In this document: piece by piece, positions 9,598 to 18,375 of the stretch
Layout of the letters: each line of letters starts with the position of its first letter
How positions within the stretch are numbered: the stretch's first letter is position 1
Source: Planctomycetota bacterium
GTDB taxonomy: Bacteria; Planctomycetota; UBA11346
DNA length: 55,842 bases
Direction: 5' to 3'
NCBI GenBank assembly: GCA_003136555.1
Contig: PLEW01000114.1
Coordinates: 1 to 55,842, forward strand
The notes under the pieces: generated by a model
Databases searched by the model: none
The model's input: only the letters and a program-made list of their open reading frames with translations
Told to the model about the DNA's origin: nothing
Made by a program: the position numbers and the translations under genes

Positions 9598-11688
9598 ATG
9601 CCCATCCTCCTGCTGCTGCTCCTGCTCTTCGCACATGCCGTGGCCGCACGCGCCGATGAGGTCCCGCTCGCGCTGAAAGCCGCCGGGCACCATGACGTCG
9701 AGGTCACCCGGCCGGATGACGCATCCTGGCAGATCACCGCCACCGGCACCGATCCGTGGGTGGGGAGCGTGCCCATGGCCGCCGCCATCGACCTGTCGCG
9801 CACGCCGATACTCACCTTCGAGTACATCAGCATCACCGGCATCGATGACCTGCAGGTGTTCATCGGAGAGCCGTGGTCGGAGGAGAGCAGCGTCCATGCC
9901 GGAGCGATGGCGCCAAGGCAGGGCTGGTCCGAGATCAGCATCGAACTGGCGCAGCCGAAGGCGATCAGGCAGCTGCGCCTCGATTTCGGCGACAGGGCCG
10001 GGGCGGTGGTGCAGGTGCGCAAGCTGCGCCTGCGGCCACGCAACGCCCAGGAGGGCGACGCGGCGGCGCGCGAGGCCAGACGCGTGGCCGGCGAGCTGGA
10101 GCTCGCAGCCGCACTGCGCAGCTACCTGCAGCATCCCTACGCCAGCCAGCTCGAGCGCATCGTCGTGGCTAGCGACACGGTGGAGATCAGCGGCACGGCA
10201 GCCGGGGATGGGGTATCGCTGGCGGAATGGCCGCTGTGGATGCCGCTGATCTCCCCACTCCACCTCGGCACGCTCTACGATCTCCATGCCGGTACGGCAG
10301 GCGCCTTCCGCCTCAGTCTGCCGCGTCGGTCCCAGGGCCTCGACCGCGCGCTGTCGCGCTGGGTGCTGGTGCGCCGTTCGCCGGGCGGCGACGAGCTGGT
10401 GTCGCATGCACGCTGGAGCGATGCGGTGCCGGCCGCCAGCTCGCTGCCGGAGATGGTGCCGCGCAGCAAGAAGGGACTCGGGGGCTTCCATGCCGGCATG
10501 CGCGACAGCGATCTCGACGAGCTGGGCATCGCGGCGGTGACGGTCAACATCTCCCTGGCGCAGCTGCTCAAGGCCGATGCCTCCGCAGGCACCTTCGATG
10601 CCGTGCACCAGGAGCGCACCTGGCACTTCTCGCGCGATGCCGTCGCGCATCTCGATGCCACCATGCTGGCGGCCGCCAAGCGCGGCATCGTGGTGCTGGC
10701 GATCATCCTGGTCGACAAGGCCCAGAACTGGGCGAGCCCCGAGCTCGGGCGCATCTTCCAGCATCCCGACTATCGCGCACCCGGTGTCTTCTCGATGCCG
10801 AATGTCACCAGCGCGGAGGGGGTGGCAGGCTACGCCGCGATGATGGACTTCCTCGCCGAGCGCTATGGCCGCGCCGATGGCCTCTATGGCCGCATCCACC
10901 ATTGGATCATCGGCAATGAGGTCGATATGGGATGGGATTGGACGAATTGCGGGCAGCGCCCGGAACTGGTCTATATCGACCAGTATTACAAGGCCCTGCG
11001 CATCGCCTTCTGCCAGGCCCGCCGGTACGACCCGCACGCCCGCGTCTACATCAGCCTGACCCAGTGGTGGAACCAGACCGGCGACCCCGCCCATTGCTAT
11101 CCGGCGCATGCGCTGCTCGATGATCTCTCGGCGCTGAGTACGGCGGAGGGGGACTTCGACTGGGGTGTGGCCTACCATCCATATCCCGATTCGCTTTTCG
11201 AGCCGAAGAGCTGGCTCGACAAGTCCGCGCTGTTCGCCAGCGACTCCCCCAAGATCACCTTCCGCAACATCGAGGTGCTGGAGGCCTGGGCACAGGCGCC
11301 GCGCAACCGCTACCTGGGCCGCACCGTGCGCAGCATCCATCTCAGCGAACAGGGGCCGAATTCGCGTGATTACACCCCGCAGGCGCTTGCCGAGCAGGCG
11401 GCGTCGATGGCCTATGTGTGGAAGAAGATCAGCGTGCTGCCGAGCATCGAGTCGTTCGAATACCATAACTGGGTGGACAATCGCGGAGAAGGTGGGCTGC
11501 GCATCGGCTTGCGGCGCTTCCCTGACGATGCCCAGGAGCCCTTTGGCGCCAAGCCGGTATGGCAGGTCTACCGCGCGCTCGGGACGAAGGACGAGGATGC
11601 GGCGTGCGCCTTCGCGCTGCCGATCATCGGCATCGCCACCTGGGACGAGGTGCTTCAGCGCTCGCTGGTCGACGCGCCCCGCCGCTGA
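9598..11688 (+). CDS. Secreted DUF5722-like TIM-barrel protein, putative glycosidase
   Basis: A 696-residue protein starting with a clear signal peptide (a run of seven Leu followed by FAHAVAARA). The C-terminal two thirds resemble the DUF5722 group, a clan A-like TIM barrel: WIIGNEVDMG places Glu441 where the acid/base Asn-Glu pair is expected, and HLSEQGPN gives Glu584 as candidate nucleophile. The N-terminal 250 residues look like two beta-sandwich modules. Action on an extracellular glycan is inferred from fold and export, not proven. The frame is open upstream to 9412, with another ATG at 9541; 9598 was chosen because it directly precedes the signal peptide, but no good ribosome binding site is seen. 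Confidence 0.78.
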   Translation: MPILLLLLLLFAHAVAARADEVPLALKAAGHHDVEVTRPDDASWQITATGTDPWVGSVPMAAAIDLSRTPILTFEYISITGIDDLQVFIGEPWSEESSVHAGAMAPRQGWSEISIELAQPKAIRQLRLDFGDRAGAVVQVRKLRLRPRNAQEGDAAAREARRVAGELELAAALRSYLQHPYASQLERIVVASDTVEISGTAAGDGVSLAEWPLWMPLISPLHLGTLYDLHAGTAGAFRLSLPRRSQGLDRALSRWVLVRRSPGGDELVSHARWSDAVPAASSLPEMVPRSKKGLGGFHAGMRDSDLDELGIAAVTVNISLAQLLKADASAGTFDAVHQERTWHFSRDAVAHLDATMLAAAKRGIVVLAIILVDKAQNWASPELGRIFQHPDYRAPGVFSMPNVTSAEGVAGYAAMMDFLAERYGRADGLYGRIHHWIIGNEVDMGWDWTNCGQRPELVYIDQYYKALRIAFCQARRYDPHARVYISLTQWWNQTGDPAHCYPAHALLDDLSALSTAEGDFDWGVAYHPYPDSLFEPKSWLDKSALFASDSPKITFRNIEVLEAWAQAPRNRYLGRTVRSIHLSEQGPNSRDYTPQALAEQAASMAYVWKKISVLPSIESFEYHNWVDNRGEGGLRIGLRRFPDDAQEPFGAKPVWQVYRALGTKDEDAACAFALPIIGIATWDEVLQRSLVDAPRR

Positions 11689-11770
11689 CGCATCTCGCGG
11701 CAGGTGCGCGCGGATCGGGGCGCACCTGCCCATTGCCCATGGGTGGAGATGGCGAGAGTACGGCTACGTC

Positions 11771-12112
11771 ATGGCCAGCGATGCGCTTCACGAACGAACG
11801 CCCGACTGGTGGGATGCGGTCGACGTCAGCCCCATCCGGCCCGCACCCGCCAGCGACCCGGTGGCCCAGGCGGGTGACCGCATCGGCCTGGCCTGCTCGC
11901 TGCACCGCGCCGCTGGCGGCGACGAGCACATCGCCCACCTGCTCGGCAACTGGTGCCTGGACCTCCGGCGCACCCCGCACGTTCGCACCACCATCGAGGC
12001 GATCCTGCGGCAGCTCGACGCGCTGGAACGCCAGGCTTGCGAACCGCAGAGCTGGCAGCACCTCGCCGCGGCCGAGACGGCCTTGGCCGCCTATCTGGGC
12101 CGTCAGGCCTGA
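11771..12112 (+). CDS. Small hypothetical protein, 113 residues
   Basis: A predicted acidic-to-neutral, helical, cytoplasmic protein without signal peptide, membrane segment or recognisable family motif. It contains WDAVDVSPIRP near the N-terminus and a helical second half with two Trp residues. It lies 82 bases after the DUF5722-like gene on the same strand and could be co-transcribed with it. Codon composition matches neighbouring genes. The start is the first ATG; no strong ribosome binding site is visible, so it remains a moderate-confidence gene. Confidence 0.5.
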   Translation: MASDALHERTPDWWDAVDVSPIRPAPASDPVAQAGDRIGLACSLHRAAGGDEHIAHLLGNWCLDLRRTPHVRTTIEAILRQLDALERQACEPQSWQHLAAAETALAAYLGRQA

Positions 12113-12152
12113 GGGGCAGGCGTGGCGCCAGGCGGAGTCGGACATAAGAGGA

Positions 12153-12190
12153 CCAATTGTTCAGTAAATGACAATATGGTTGAATAAACC
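12153..12190. promoter_or_regulatory. AT-rich inverted repeat, candidate operator/promoter region
   Basis: An AT-rich patch between the small gene and the next glycosidase gene contains CCAATTGT at 12153-12160 facing ACAATATGG at 12171-12179, an inverted repeat with a 10-base centre and a one-base slip. A second small hairpin, GGTT-N5-AACC, follows at 12178-12190. This looks like a regulator site or promoter for the glycosidase gene. It also argues that the ATG at 12168, which lies inside the repeat, is not the start of that gene. Confidence 0.35.
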
Positions 12191-12209
12191 ACAACGACGT
12201 CCCCCCGTA

Positions 12210-14135
12210 ATGGTACCAGGTGTGCCGAAAAGGCCCTCACCCGGAGGCGCCACGGTATCTGCGAGCGTCCTCATGACCGTCCTGCAACTCCTCTCCGTCA
12301 CCCTCGCCCTGTGCACTCTTCGCGCATCGGCCTGGTGCGCGGCTGACACCACCCTCTGGCGCATCGGTACGCCCGACGATGCGAGTCAGGAATTCAGCGA
12401 CTTCCATCAGGCCGATCCGGAGGTGGTGGAGATCCCGGCGGGTACCGCCCAGCTGCCCGGGACGGGCATCTCCAAGGGTCTGCGGGCATCCTCCAATCCC
12501 AGCATGGACATCCGCTTCACCCTCCCCGCCATCCCCGCGCACGGGGTGCAGTTCTCCTTCAAGCTGCTCAAAGCCGAGAAGTCCGGTGCCCAGATGGCGG
12601 TGCTGGCCAATGACCTGATGGCCGGGCTCGTCCAGCTGTGGGGCACCACGGGTTCGAAGAGCCCGTATGCGTGGAAGCGCACCTACCGCCTCTATGTCCC
12701 GAAAGAGCTGCTCAAGCAGGGGGCGAACGTCCTGCGCCTGCGTTCCATCCGCCCGCTGTGGAGCGATGCCAGCGTTGATGCGCACTGCTGGTGGGAATGG
12801 GACTATCTCCAGCTCGATGCCCTGGGCGAGGAGGCGCGCGAACCCATCCATGGCAGCGTCGCCTACCTCGGCACCACGATGAAGAACAGCTCACGCGACT
12901 TCAAGGTCGACGATGACACCCTGCATATCGCGCCCATCGCCTTCACCTGGATGGGCATCGCCTACAGCGGCAACACCATCAGGGCCGACTTCTGGTATGA
13001 TGTCGGCAACCAGCAGCCGCGACGGCTGGAATACCTCACCCTGTGCCGCGATCTCAACCTCAGCGTGGATGTCGACTACATCGGCGGCGGGCACTTCAAG
13101 CTCGATGCCGATGGCCACCTGCCGCAGCGCCACCAGGAAGACCTCAAGCACTTCTTCGCCACCTACGGCAGCCTCTTCCAGTACTACGAGCTGTGCAACG
13201 AGCCATGCATGTTCGGCGGTGACTACGCGGCCACGCTCGAGCTCGCACGCCTGGTCAACAGCCTGAAGCCCGCCCATGTCAAGACCACGGCCTGCGGCTG
13301 GGCCTATGGCGGCGGCAAGGGCACGCCCAAGAATTGGGATGCCAATCCCGACAACCGGCGCGCCATCGAGGACCTCTGCCAGGCCACCGACGGCCACTCC
13401 TACGGCTACTCATACGCCGATGATCGCGGGGGCAGCTTCATCGAGAATCTGGCCACCTGCCGGGGGGTGGTGGACGGCTGGCCCAAGGAATACGTCAACA
13501 CCGAGACCGGCACCAACAACTGGCATTCGGAGGCCAATGGCACCCATTTCGCCTCGACCCAGCCAAAGGCCCAGGCGTTCGACCGCATCCTGCGGGCGCA
13601 TATCGCGGTGGTCGACCGGACTATGCAGCATGCTGCCATATTCGACGACTTCGGGCTCTTCGATGCGCCCGATTGGAAGGACCTCTCGACCCTCACGGCC
13701 TTCGCCGCCGCCGATGGGCCGATGGGGGACACGCGGCTGAAGACCTATCGCCGGCTGGCGCTCGCCTATGCCACCCATGGCACGCCGCTGAGCTACACCT
13801 TCGCCGACCGCACCCAGGTCGCCGACCGGCTGATCTACGTCCGTGCCGTCGATACCTCAGGCATCCCCGCCTTGCCGGGCAGCGGTGCGGTCTCCAACCG
13901 GCTGCTCATCAACCTGGTGAACTTCGAGAACGCCCCGCACCATGTCGCGGTCGCCGTCACCATGCCGAAGGCGGGCACCTATGCCGGCATGCGCATCGGC
14001 GCCGGCATGACCTGGGCCGCCGCCCATAGCGACGTGTCGCTGGCCGCCTCGCCGACGGTCGCCATCGATGAACAGCTCGCTGCCGGCGAAGCGGTGCAGT
14101 ACGTGCTCTCGCCGCCTGCTGCCGCCAAGCCCTAG
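12210..14135 (+). CDS. Secreted clan A-like glycoside hydrolase with N-terminal CBM-like domain
   Basis: About 641 residues. After a hydrophobic export segment (LLSVTLALCTLRASAWCA) comes a beta-sandwich resembling the third domain of family 4 polysaccharide lyases (LWRIGTPDD...WKRTYRLYVPKELL). A TIM barrel follows: YELCNEPCM puts Glu331 at the acid/base position, and VNTETGTN gives Glu432 as candidate nucleophile, the usual pair for clan A retaining glycosidases. A beta-rich C-terminal domain closes the chain. Family and substrate are not assigned. Starts at 12168, 12210 and 12273 are all in frame; 12210 was chosen because it gives a positively charged n-region before the hydrophobic core, but none has a good ribosome binding site. 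Confidence 0.75.
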   Translation: MVPGVPKRPSPGGATVSASVLMTVLQLLSVTLALCTLRASAWCAADTTLWRIGTPDDASQEFSDFHQADPEVVEIPAGTAQLPGTGISKGLRASSNPSMDIRFTLPAIPAHGVQFSFKLLKAEKSGAQMAVLANDLMAGLVQLWGTTGSKSPYAWKRTYRLYVPKELLKQGANVLRLRSIRPLWSDASVDAHCWWEWDYLQLDALGEEAREPIHGSVAYLGTTMKNSSRDFKVDDDTLHIAPIAFTWMGIAYSGNTIRADFWYDVGNQQPRRLEYLTLCRDLNLSVDVDYIGGGHFKLDADGHLPQRHQEDLKHFFATYGSLFQYYELCNEPCMFGGDYAATLELARLVNSLKPAHVKTTACGWAYGGGKGTPKNWDANPDNRRAIEDLCQATDGHSYGYSYADDRGGSFIENLATCRGVVDGWPKEYVNTETGTNNWHSEANGTHFASTQPKAQAFDRILRAHIAVVDRTMQHAAIFDDFGLFDAPDWKDLSTLTAFAAADGPMGDTRLKTYRRLALAYATHGTPLSYTFADRTQVADRLIYVRAVDTSGIPALPGSGAVSNRLLINLVNFENAPHHVAVAVTMPKAGTYAGMRIGAGMTWAAAHSDVSLAASPTVAIDEQLAAGEAVQYVLSPPAAAKP

Positions 14136-14166
14136 CCGGGCGCCGGCCCAGCACCCGGCGGCCCGG
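14136..14166. terminator. GC-rich hairpin between convergent genes, candidate terminator
   Basis: CCGGGCGCCGG at 14136-14146 pairs with CCGGC-G-GCCCGG at 14155-14166, with one bulged base and an eight-base loop. It starts directly after the stop codon of the glycosidase and lies just before the end of the convergent cytochrome gene. The following GGGTTTC is only weakly T-rich, so function as an intrinsic terminator is inferred. Confidence 0.4.
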
Positions 14167-14179
14167 GGGTTTCAGCTGT

Positions 14180-14620
14180 TCAGGGATTCCTCGGGCCGGA
14201 CACGCCTTTTTGCGCCGGTCGCGGCGAGATGGTGCGGATGTAGGTGATGACCTGCCAGCGTTGCTGATCGTTCAGCATCGCCTTCCAGGCCGGCATGGCA
14301 TTACGGCCGGTGCTGAGCTTCCAGAACAGCGATCCGTCGCTCTCGTTCCACAATGCCGCATCGGTGAGATTGGTCGGCTTGGGGGTGAAGAACTGCCCTC
14401 CGGGGCCGTCGCCCTTGCCGGCATCGCCGTGGCAGACCACGCAGTTCTGGCGGTAGACCGCAGCCCCCTGGCCGGGGGCGTCCGGCGCTGCAGCGAGCGG
14501 ATTGGTGGTCGTGGTGGCATCGGCAGGGGCCTTCCACTCATCGGCACCGCACAGCGCCGCGGGCAGGCAGAGGCTGGCAGCGACGGCAAGCAGGGCGAGC
14601 GGCATGGTGGAGGGATGCAT
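14180..14620 (-). CDS. Secreted c-type cytochrome, single heme
   Basis: A 146-residue protein with a Sec signal peptide (LLAVAASLCLPAALCGA) and one heme c site, CVVCH at residues 60-64, followed by GDAGKGDGPGG as in class I cytochromes. GRNAMPAWK supplies a likely distal Met ligand. It should act as a small periplasmic electron carrier; the partner oxidase or reductase is not in the window. The start is supported by AAAGGA about seven bases upstream of the ATG. The frame is open further upstream to 15031, but that extension has no domain or signal features. Confidence 0.85.
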   Translation of the reverse strand: MHPSTMPLALLAVAASLCLPAALCGADEWKAPADATTTTNPLAAAPDAPGQGAAVYRQNCVVCHGDAGKGDGPGGQFFTPKPTNLTDAALWNESDGSLFWKLSTGRNAMPAWKAMLNDQQRWQVITYIRTISPRPAQKGVSGPRNP

Positions 14621-15361
14621 GGCGTATCCTTTCGGGTGACGTGAGGCGCTGAAGGCGATGCCCATGGCCGAGGAGCTGCCTGCTGCACCAGATATGGTGG
14701 CGCCAGGCAGCGAGGGGAATGTCGGATGTGGGAGCCTCATGGCTGCAGTATCGCCACCGGGGATCCAGCAGCTGCCGCTTTGCGGCCCATTGGCGGCATT
14801 ATGAGGGGATTGCATGGATGGGGCATCGGCGCGTGCGTGGAGCGGCTGGATCACCTCGCCCGTCGCCGCTGGTGCGACAGGAGCAGAGAAGTGGCAACGA
14901 CGGCAAAACAGCACTGTATCCGCTAGGTGGATGATGCGTGCAGGGAGCCCACGATGAGCGCCGCAACCGTCCAGAGCAGACCACGGAACGGTGCAGCGGG
15001 CGAGAAGAAGACGGATTGCCGCACACAACATAACAAGATATTATTATCTTGTTATATGTTTGTGCAAGTCCTTTCCCTCAGTGGGCCCGCCACGGACGAC
15101 GATCCACCCTCTGGAGATGCCGCGCGACCGCGATGTCGCTGACGGCTGATCCCGCAAGGATCGCGTGCATGCCAGGGGGGGAGCTCCGGCGGTGCCCGCC
15201 TCCTAGTCCACCTCCGCCACGGTCCGCCCGGCCGCCCCGGAGCACGATCGCCTGAGCCGCCATGTCGGCTCATGCCGTCTCGACCAGGGACCATGACGCG
15301 GTTGCGCCCGCCTGGGATCGATCCGCCCCCCGACGACCCTCCTGCCACGAAGGCTCCAGCC
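14621..15361. other. 741 bases without a convincing gene; contains an AT-rich inverted repeat
   Basis: No open frame in this interval has coding character or a supported start. It holds the upstream region of the cytochrome gene and, at 15021-15065, a striking AT-rich inverted repeat described separately. Short frames here encode Arg/Pro/Ser-rich strings typical of noncoding GC-rich DNA. Confidence 0.5.
15021..15065. repeat. AT-rich near-perfect palindrome
   Basis: ATAACAAGATA at 15030-15040 and TATCTTGTTAT at 15045-15055 are perfect inverted copies around TTAT. Outside them GCACACAAC (15021-15029) faces ATGTTTGTGC (15056-15065), which extends the symmetry imperfectly to about 20 bases per arm. 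The element is far more AT-rich than its surroundings. There is no T-tract, so it is more likely a protein-binding site or replication/recombination element than a terminator. Confidence 0.6.
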
Positions 15362-15934
15362 ATGAATGAATTCCTGACATCAGCGTTGCTCACCAGCGCT
15401 TGCCTGCTGCCCTGCTGGTCCACCGAGGTCCCGTGCGACGGCAGCGCCCCCATCACCGCTGAGCTGGGGGAATACCAGCGTTCCGGCAACGCCCTGCTGG
15501 AACGTCTCGATATCCAGTGCGACCTCTGCCTGCAGCACGACGAGGTCGCGCACGCCCTGCGCATCGTCGAGCTGGAATACGGCGTCAACCCGGCGCTGGC
15601 GATGATCATGAAGCAGGTCGTCTATCGCCAGGCGCATCGCGAACGCGATCTGGGCGCTGCCTGCCGGGCCGATTTCGCGCGCATCGTCGCCGAGTCGGAT
15701 CTGCTCACCGGCCTGATGGTGCAGGGCCTGCTCGCTACCGGCTCGGCCCATGACGCCCTGGCCGATCTCGAGGCGCAGCAGGGCAGCATCCCGCGGGACA
15801 TCTACCTGAAATTCCATTCCGGGCTGCTGCTCCTCGACGGCGACAAGCAGGGCGCGGCACGGGAATGGGCGCTGGTGCCGCTGGACGTGCGGCAGCGGAT
15901 CACCTGCCATCCGCTGGTCTCGGGAAGCTTCTAG
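15362..15934 (+). CDS. Hypothetical secreted or membrane-anchored helical protein
   Basis: A 190-residue protein with a weak N-terminal hydrophobic stretch (FLTSALLTSACLLPCW) followed by a chain that is predicted to be almost wholly helical, with paired helices such as EVAHALRIVELEYG and HDALADLEAQQG that hint at TPR-like packing. No family was recognised. Six cysteines, including CDLC at about 53-56, suggest disulfides if exported. The start is the first ATG after the intergenic region. Confidence 0.6.
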   Translation: MNEFLTSALLTSACLLPCWSTEVPCDGSAPITAELGEYQRSGNALLERLDIQCDLCLQHDEVAHALRIVELEYGVNPALAMIMKQVVYRQAHRERDLGAACRADFARIVAESDLLTGLMVQGLLATGSAHDALADLEAQQGSIPRDIYLKFHSGLLLLDGDKQGAAREWALVPLDVRQRITCHPLVSGSF

Positions 15935-16202
15935 GGGCGCGATTCGGGATGCAGGACCGAGAGATCGCGGCCAGGCGCAGCAGCGATGCCACCCAGACCG
16001 CCGCATCGCCCATCACGTAGGCGGGGGAGGGGGCCGCGCTCTCCGCCGCCGACGCGCATGCGGGCGCGCGACCGGGAGGGCGGCGAGGCGGGTAGCTCAG
16101 GCAGCTGTCCAGCAGAGGCGGCGTTTCGATGGCATGCAGGAGCTGAGCATCTAGCTTGGGCCCGTTGCCGGGGGCGGGTGCATGCAGCCAGGAGACGACA
16201 TC

Positions 16203-17066
16203 ATGCCGAGCGGACGCACGCTGCCCCGATGCGTCATGGTGCACATCCCGCTGATCCTGGCGCTGCTGCTGCTGGGCCGCACGCTCCCCAGCGTCGAGCC
16301 CGCTTCTGGTGCGGCGCCGGCCCGCCATCCGGCCTGGGCGGTGGAGGTCGGTGACGATCAGTTCGGACGCTGGGCCGATGTGGCGGTAGGCGGCGTGCGC
16401 CAGCGCATGCGCTGGATCTCGGCCGGCATCTTCACCATGGGCAGCCAGCCGGGAGATCCCGAGGCCGAGAAGAGCGAGACGCCGCACCAGGTGACCCTGA
16501 GCAGGGGCTTCTGGCTGGCGGACAGCGAATGCACCCAGGGGCTGTGGCGGGTGGTGATGGGCAGCAATCCCGCGCAGGTGACCGGCGATGCCCAGCGACC
16601 GGTCGAGCGGGTGAGCTTCAGCGATGTGCAGGACTTCTGCCGCCAGCTCAACGAGACGACACACCAGCACTGCTTCACCATCCCGAGCGAGGCGCAGTGG
16701 GAGTTCGCCTGCCGGGCGGGCTCATCAGCCCCCGCGCCCGCCAGCGCCCTGGATGGCGGCGCCTGGTATGGCGGCAACAGCGGCGGCGTCACGCATGCGG
16801 TGAAGACCAAGGCGCCGAATGCATGGGGGCTCTATGACATGCTTGGCAACGTCAGCGAATGGTGCTCGGACTGGCTGTGGGACTATCCGACCGATGCGGT
16901 GACCGATCCGGCGGCTCCGACTGCCGCCCTGGTGCGCGTGGTGCGCGGCGGCAGCTGGGATTCCGAGGCCAAGTGCTGTCGTGCCGCTTTTCGCAGCGGT
17001 GTGGACCCTGGCCTGCATGTCGGCCTGGTGGGCTTCCGCATGTGCGCCATGGCGCTGGAGCCGTGA
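16203..17066 (+). CDS. Secreted SUMF1/FGE-fold protein
   Basis: A 287-residue protein with a Sec signal peptide and the formylglycine-generating-enzyme (SUMF1) fold: FTMGSQPGD, PVERVSFSDVQDFC, IPSEAQWEFACRAG, WGLYDMLGNVSEWCSDW and RVVRGGSWDS appear in the usual order. The GGSW segment lacks the Cys pair pattern of true sulfatase-activating FGE, so it is more likely a structural or binding member of the family. No sulfatase is nearby. A ribosome binding site AGGAGA at 16190-16195 decides the ATG at 16203 over an in-frame one at 16182. A second member lies at 53.6-54.5 kb. Confidence 0.85.
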   Translation: MPSGRTLPRCVMVHIPLILALLLLGRTLPSVEPASGAAPARHPAWAVEVGDDQFGRWADVAVGGVRQRMRWISAGIFTMGSQPGDPEAEKSETPHQVTLSRGFWLADSECTQGLWRVVMGSNPAQVTGDAQRPVERVSFSDVQDFCRQLNETTHQHCFTIPSEAQWEFACRAGSSAPAPASALDGGAWYGGNSGGVTHAVKTKAPNAWGLYDMLGNVSEWCSDWLWDYPTDAVTDPAAPTAALVRVVRGGSWDSEAKCCRAAFRSGVDPGLHVGLVGFRMCAMALEP

Positions 17067-17084
17067 TCCGCTGGGCATTCGCCG

Positions 17085-17903
17085 TCAGGAGCGGGCGTCG
17101 GCTGCGGCATCCCGCATGCGGGCGCAGTCCTCGAGGAGGATGTCGATGCCCCGGGCGAGCGCCTCGTTGATGTCGGCGAGCGGGCATCCCGGTGGCGAGG
17201 GCTTGACTCCACCAAGCGTGCCTTCCTGCGTCCCCGGGCCGCTCATCGGACAGCCGTGCTCCCCGGCGATGACGCAGGGGACGGTGCCGGTGCTGCAACC
17301 GCGGCGCATCGCCACCAGGGTGATGGTGAGGTCCCACACCCTGCCCGCATCGATGGTGCAATAGAGCCGCTGCCGCGGTCGGTGCAGGACGTCGCCGATG
17401 AGGAAGTCGAACTCGTCCTCGGTCACGCCGCGCGCATCATGTGCGTTCGGCACCGAGCCGAAGCGTCGCCGGCCCTGGCGGAACTCATGCCGGCTGCTGT
17501 GGGTCCAGCCCATCACCGTCAGCAGGATGGCATGCAGTTCCTCGAGGCCGAGGTCGCTTGGGACCAGGACGATCCGCCACACAGGAGGCAGAGAACCGGT
17601 GAGTGCGATGCGCAGCTCGCAGCAGCCCATGGCAGGCAGGGCGGACGTCGCCGGCGTCGCCGCGGTAGTACGGCCGCCGTCGTGCGGCGGCTCACGCTCG
17701 ATGGCGCGGAGCGGCTGATGGTTGGATGCGCGTGCTGACGCCGGGCGGGACGGCGAGCGGACCTTGCCGGGAGCGAACATCAGCGCGGTCAGCCGGCCCA
17801 GCACCGAGCAGTCCAGCCGGCGCTCGCTCTCTGGGTGGAGCAAGGTCGCCTGGTGCACAGCAGCAGAGGCTGGCGTGGAGAGTGCGCTGACGTGATGCAG
17901 CAT
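17085..17903 (-). CDS. PRiA4_ORF3-like (plasmid pRiA4b ORF-3) domain protein
   Basis: A predicted 272-residue protein. The region of about residues 95-200 matches the PRiA4_ORF3 domain: LRIALTGSLPPVWR, then LEELHAILLTVMGW and the SRHEF segment. The domain occurs in plasmid- and transposon-linked proteins and in chromosomal proteins of unknown function. The first ~70 residues are low-complexity and an internal start is possible. The ATG lies only three bases after the stop of the small gene upstream, so the two form an operon. It converges with the SUMF1 gene. Confidence 0.7.
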   Translation of the reverse strand: MLHHVSALSTPASAAVHQATLLHPESERRLDCSVLGRLTALMFAPGKVRSPSRPASARASNHQPLRAIEREPPHDGGRTTAATPATSALPAMGCCELRIALTGSLPPVWRIVLVPSDLGLEELHAILLTVMGWTHSSRHEFRQGRRRFGSVPNAHDARGVTEDEFDFLIGDVLHRPRQRLYCTIDAGRVWDLTITLVAMRRGCSTGTVPCVIAGEHGCPMSGPGTQEGTLGGVKPSPPGCPLADINEALARGIDILLEDCARMRDAAADARS

Positions 17904-17906
17904 GGA

Positions 17907-18116
17907 TCAGTCCGGGTCTGCGGGATGGTGTCCGAGGGCGGGGTCGGGATGCTGAGCGGCGGGCGCCTCCTCCGCCCCGGGGTGAGCGCCCATTGCATGG
18001 AGGCGCTTGAGCCGGAGATTGACCCGCCGGATCAGCTGGGTCGCCTCGTGTTCGCAGGTGGAACGGAGGTCATCATCGGACGTGCCAGATCGAGGGGCGC
18101 GGTGCGTGGTCGTCAT
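17907..18116 (-). CDS. Small protein of 69 residues, first gene of an operon
   Basis: A short frame with an excellent ribosome binding site: GAGGAGA six bases before the ATG. The product is hydrophilic, with a helical middle (QLIRRVNLRLKRLHAMG) and a Pro/His/Asp-rich tail ending ALGHHPADPD. No family was recognised. It sits directly upstream of the PRiA4_ORF3-like gene. Its leader shares a 26-base element and the same ribosome-binding sequence with the small gene at 23864-24064, which is of almost equal length and also has a PxLGH segment in its tail. Confidence 0.65.
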   Translation of the reverse strand: MTTTHRAPRSGTSDDDLRSTCEHEATQLIRRVNLRLKRLHAMGAHPGAEEAPAAQHPDPALGHHPADPD

Positions 18117-18198
18117 GACGGTCTCCTCGTCGGTTGGATCACCCGCCATGATATGCGGAGCAGCGGCAGGTCGCATCCTGTTGACCGAGAGCCGTGTC

Positions 18199-18224
18199 CG
18201 CTGTGTGGTACCATCCCTGTCAAT
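18199..18224 (-). promoter_or_regulatory. Repeated upstream element, copy 1
   Basis: On the minus strand this reads ATTGACAGG, three variable bases, GGT, two variable bases, CACACAGCG. It lies 82 bases upstream of the ATG of the small gene. A second copy matching at all 21 fixed positions lies 79 bases upstream of the other small gene at 24.1 kb. It contains a perfect TTGACA, but no TATAAT-like hexamer follows at the normal distance. Confidence 0.55.
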
Positions 18225-18375
18225 TGGCTGACTACTGTGGTGGTCGGTATCCCTTGCGTCCGTTCCCGAAATGGTGCGCAACCCACATCACCACAGGGGT
18301 CTCCATGGCCATCCCCGGCGGCTCTTGCCGGCGCTGATCGGCAGCCGCAGCGGCACGGGCCCGCACCGGGGTCGG

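Noticed and set aside
15021-15065. dif-type chromosome dimer resolution site
   Set aside because: AACATAA and TTATATGTT are present but separated by about 18 bases instead of the 6 required for XerC/XerD binding.
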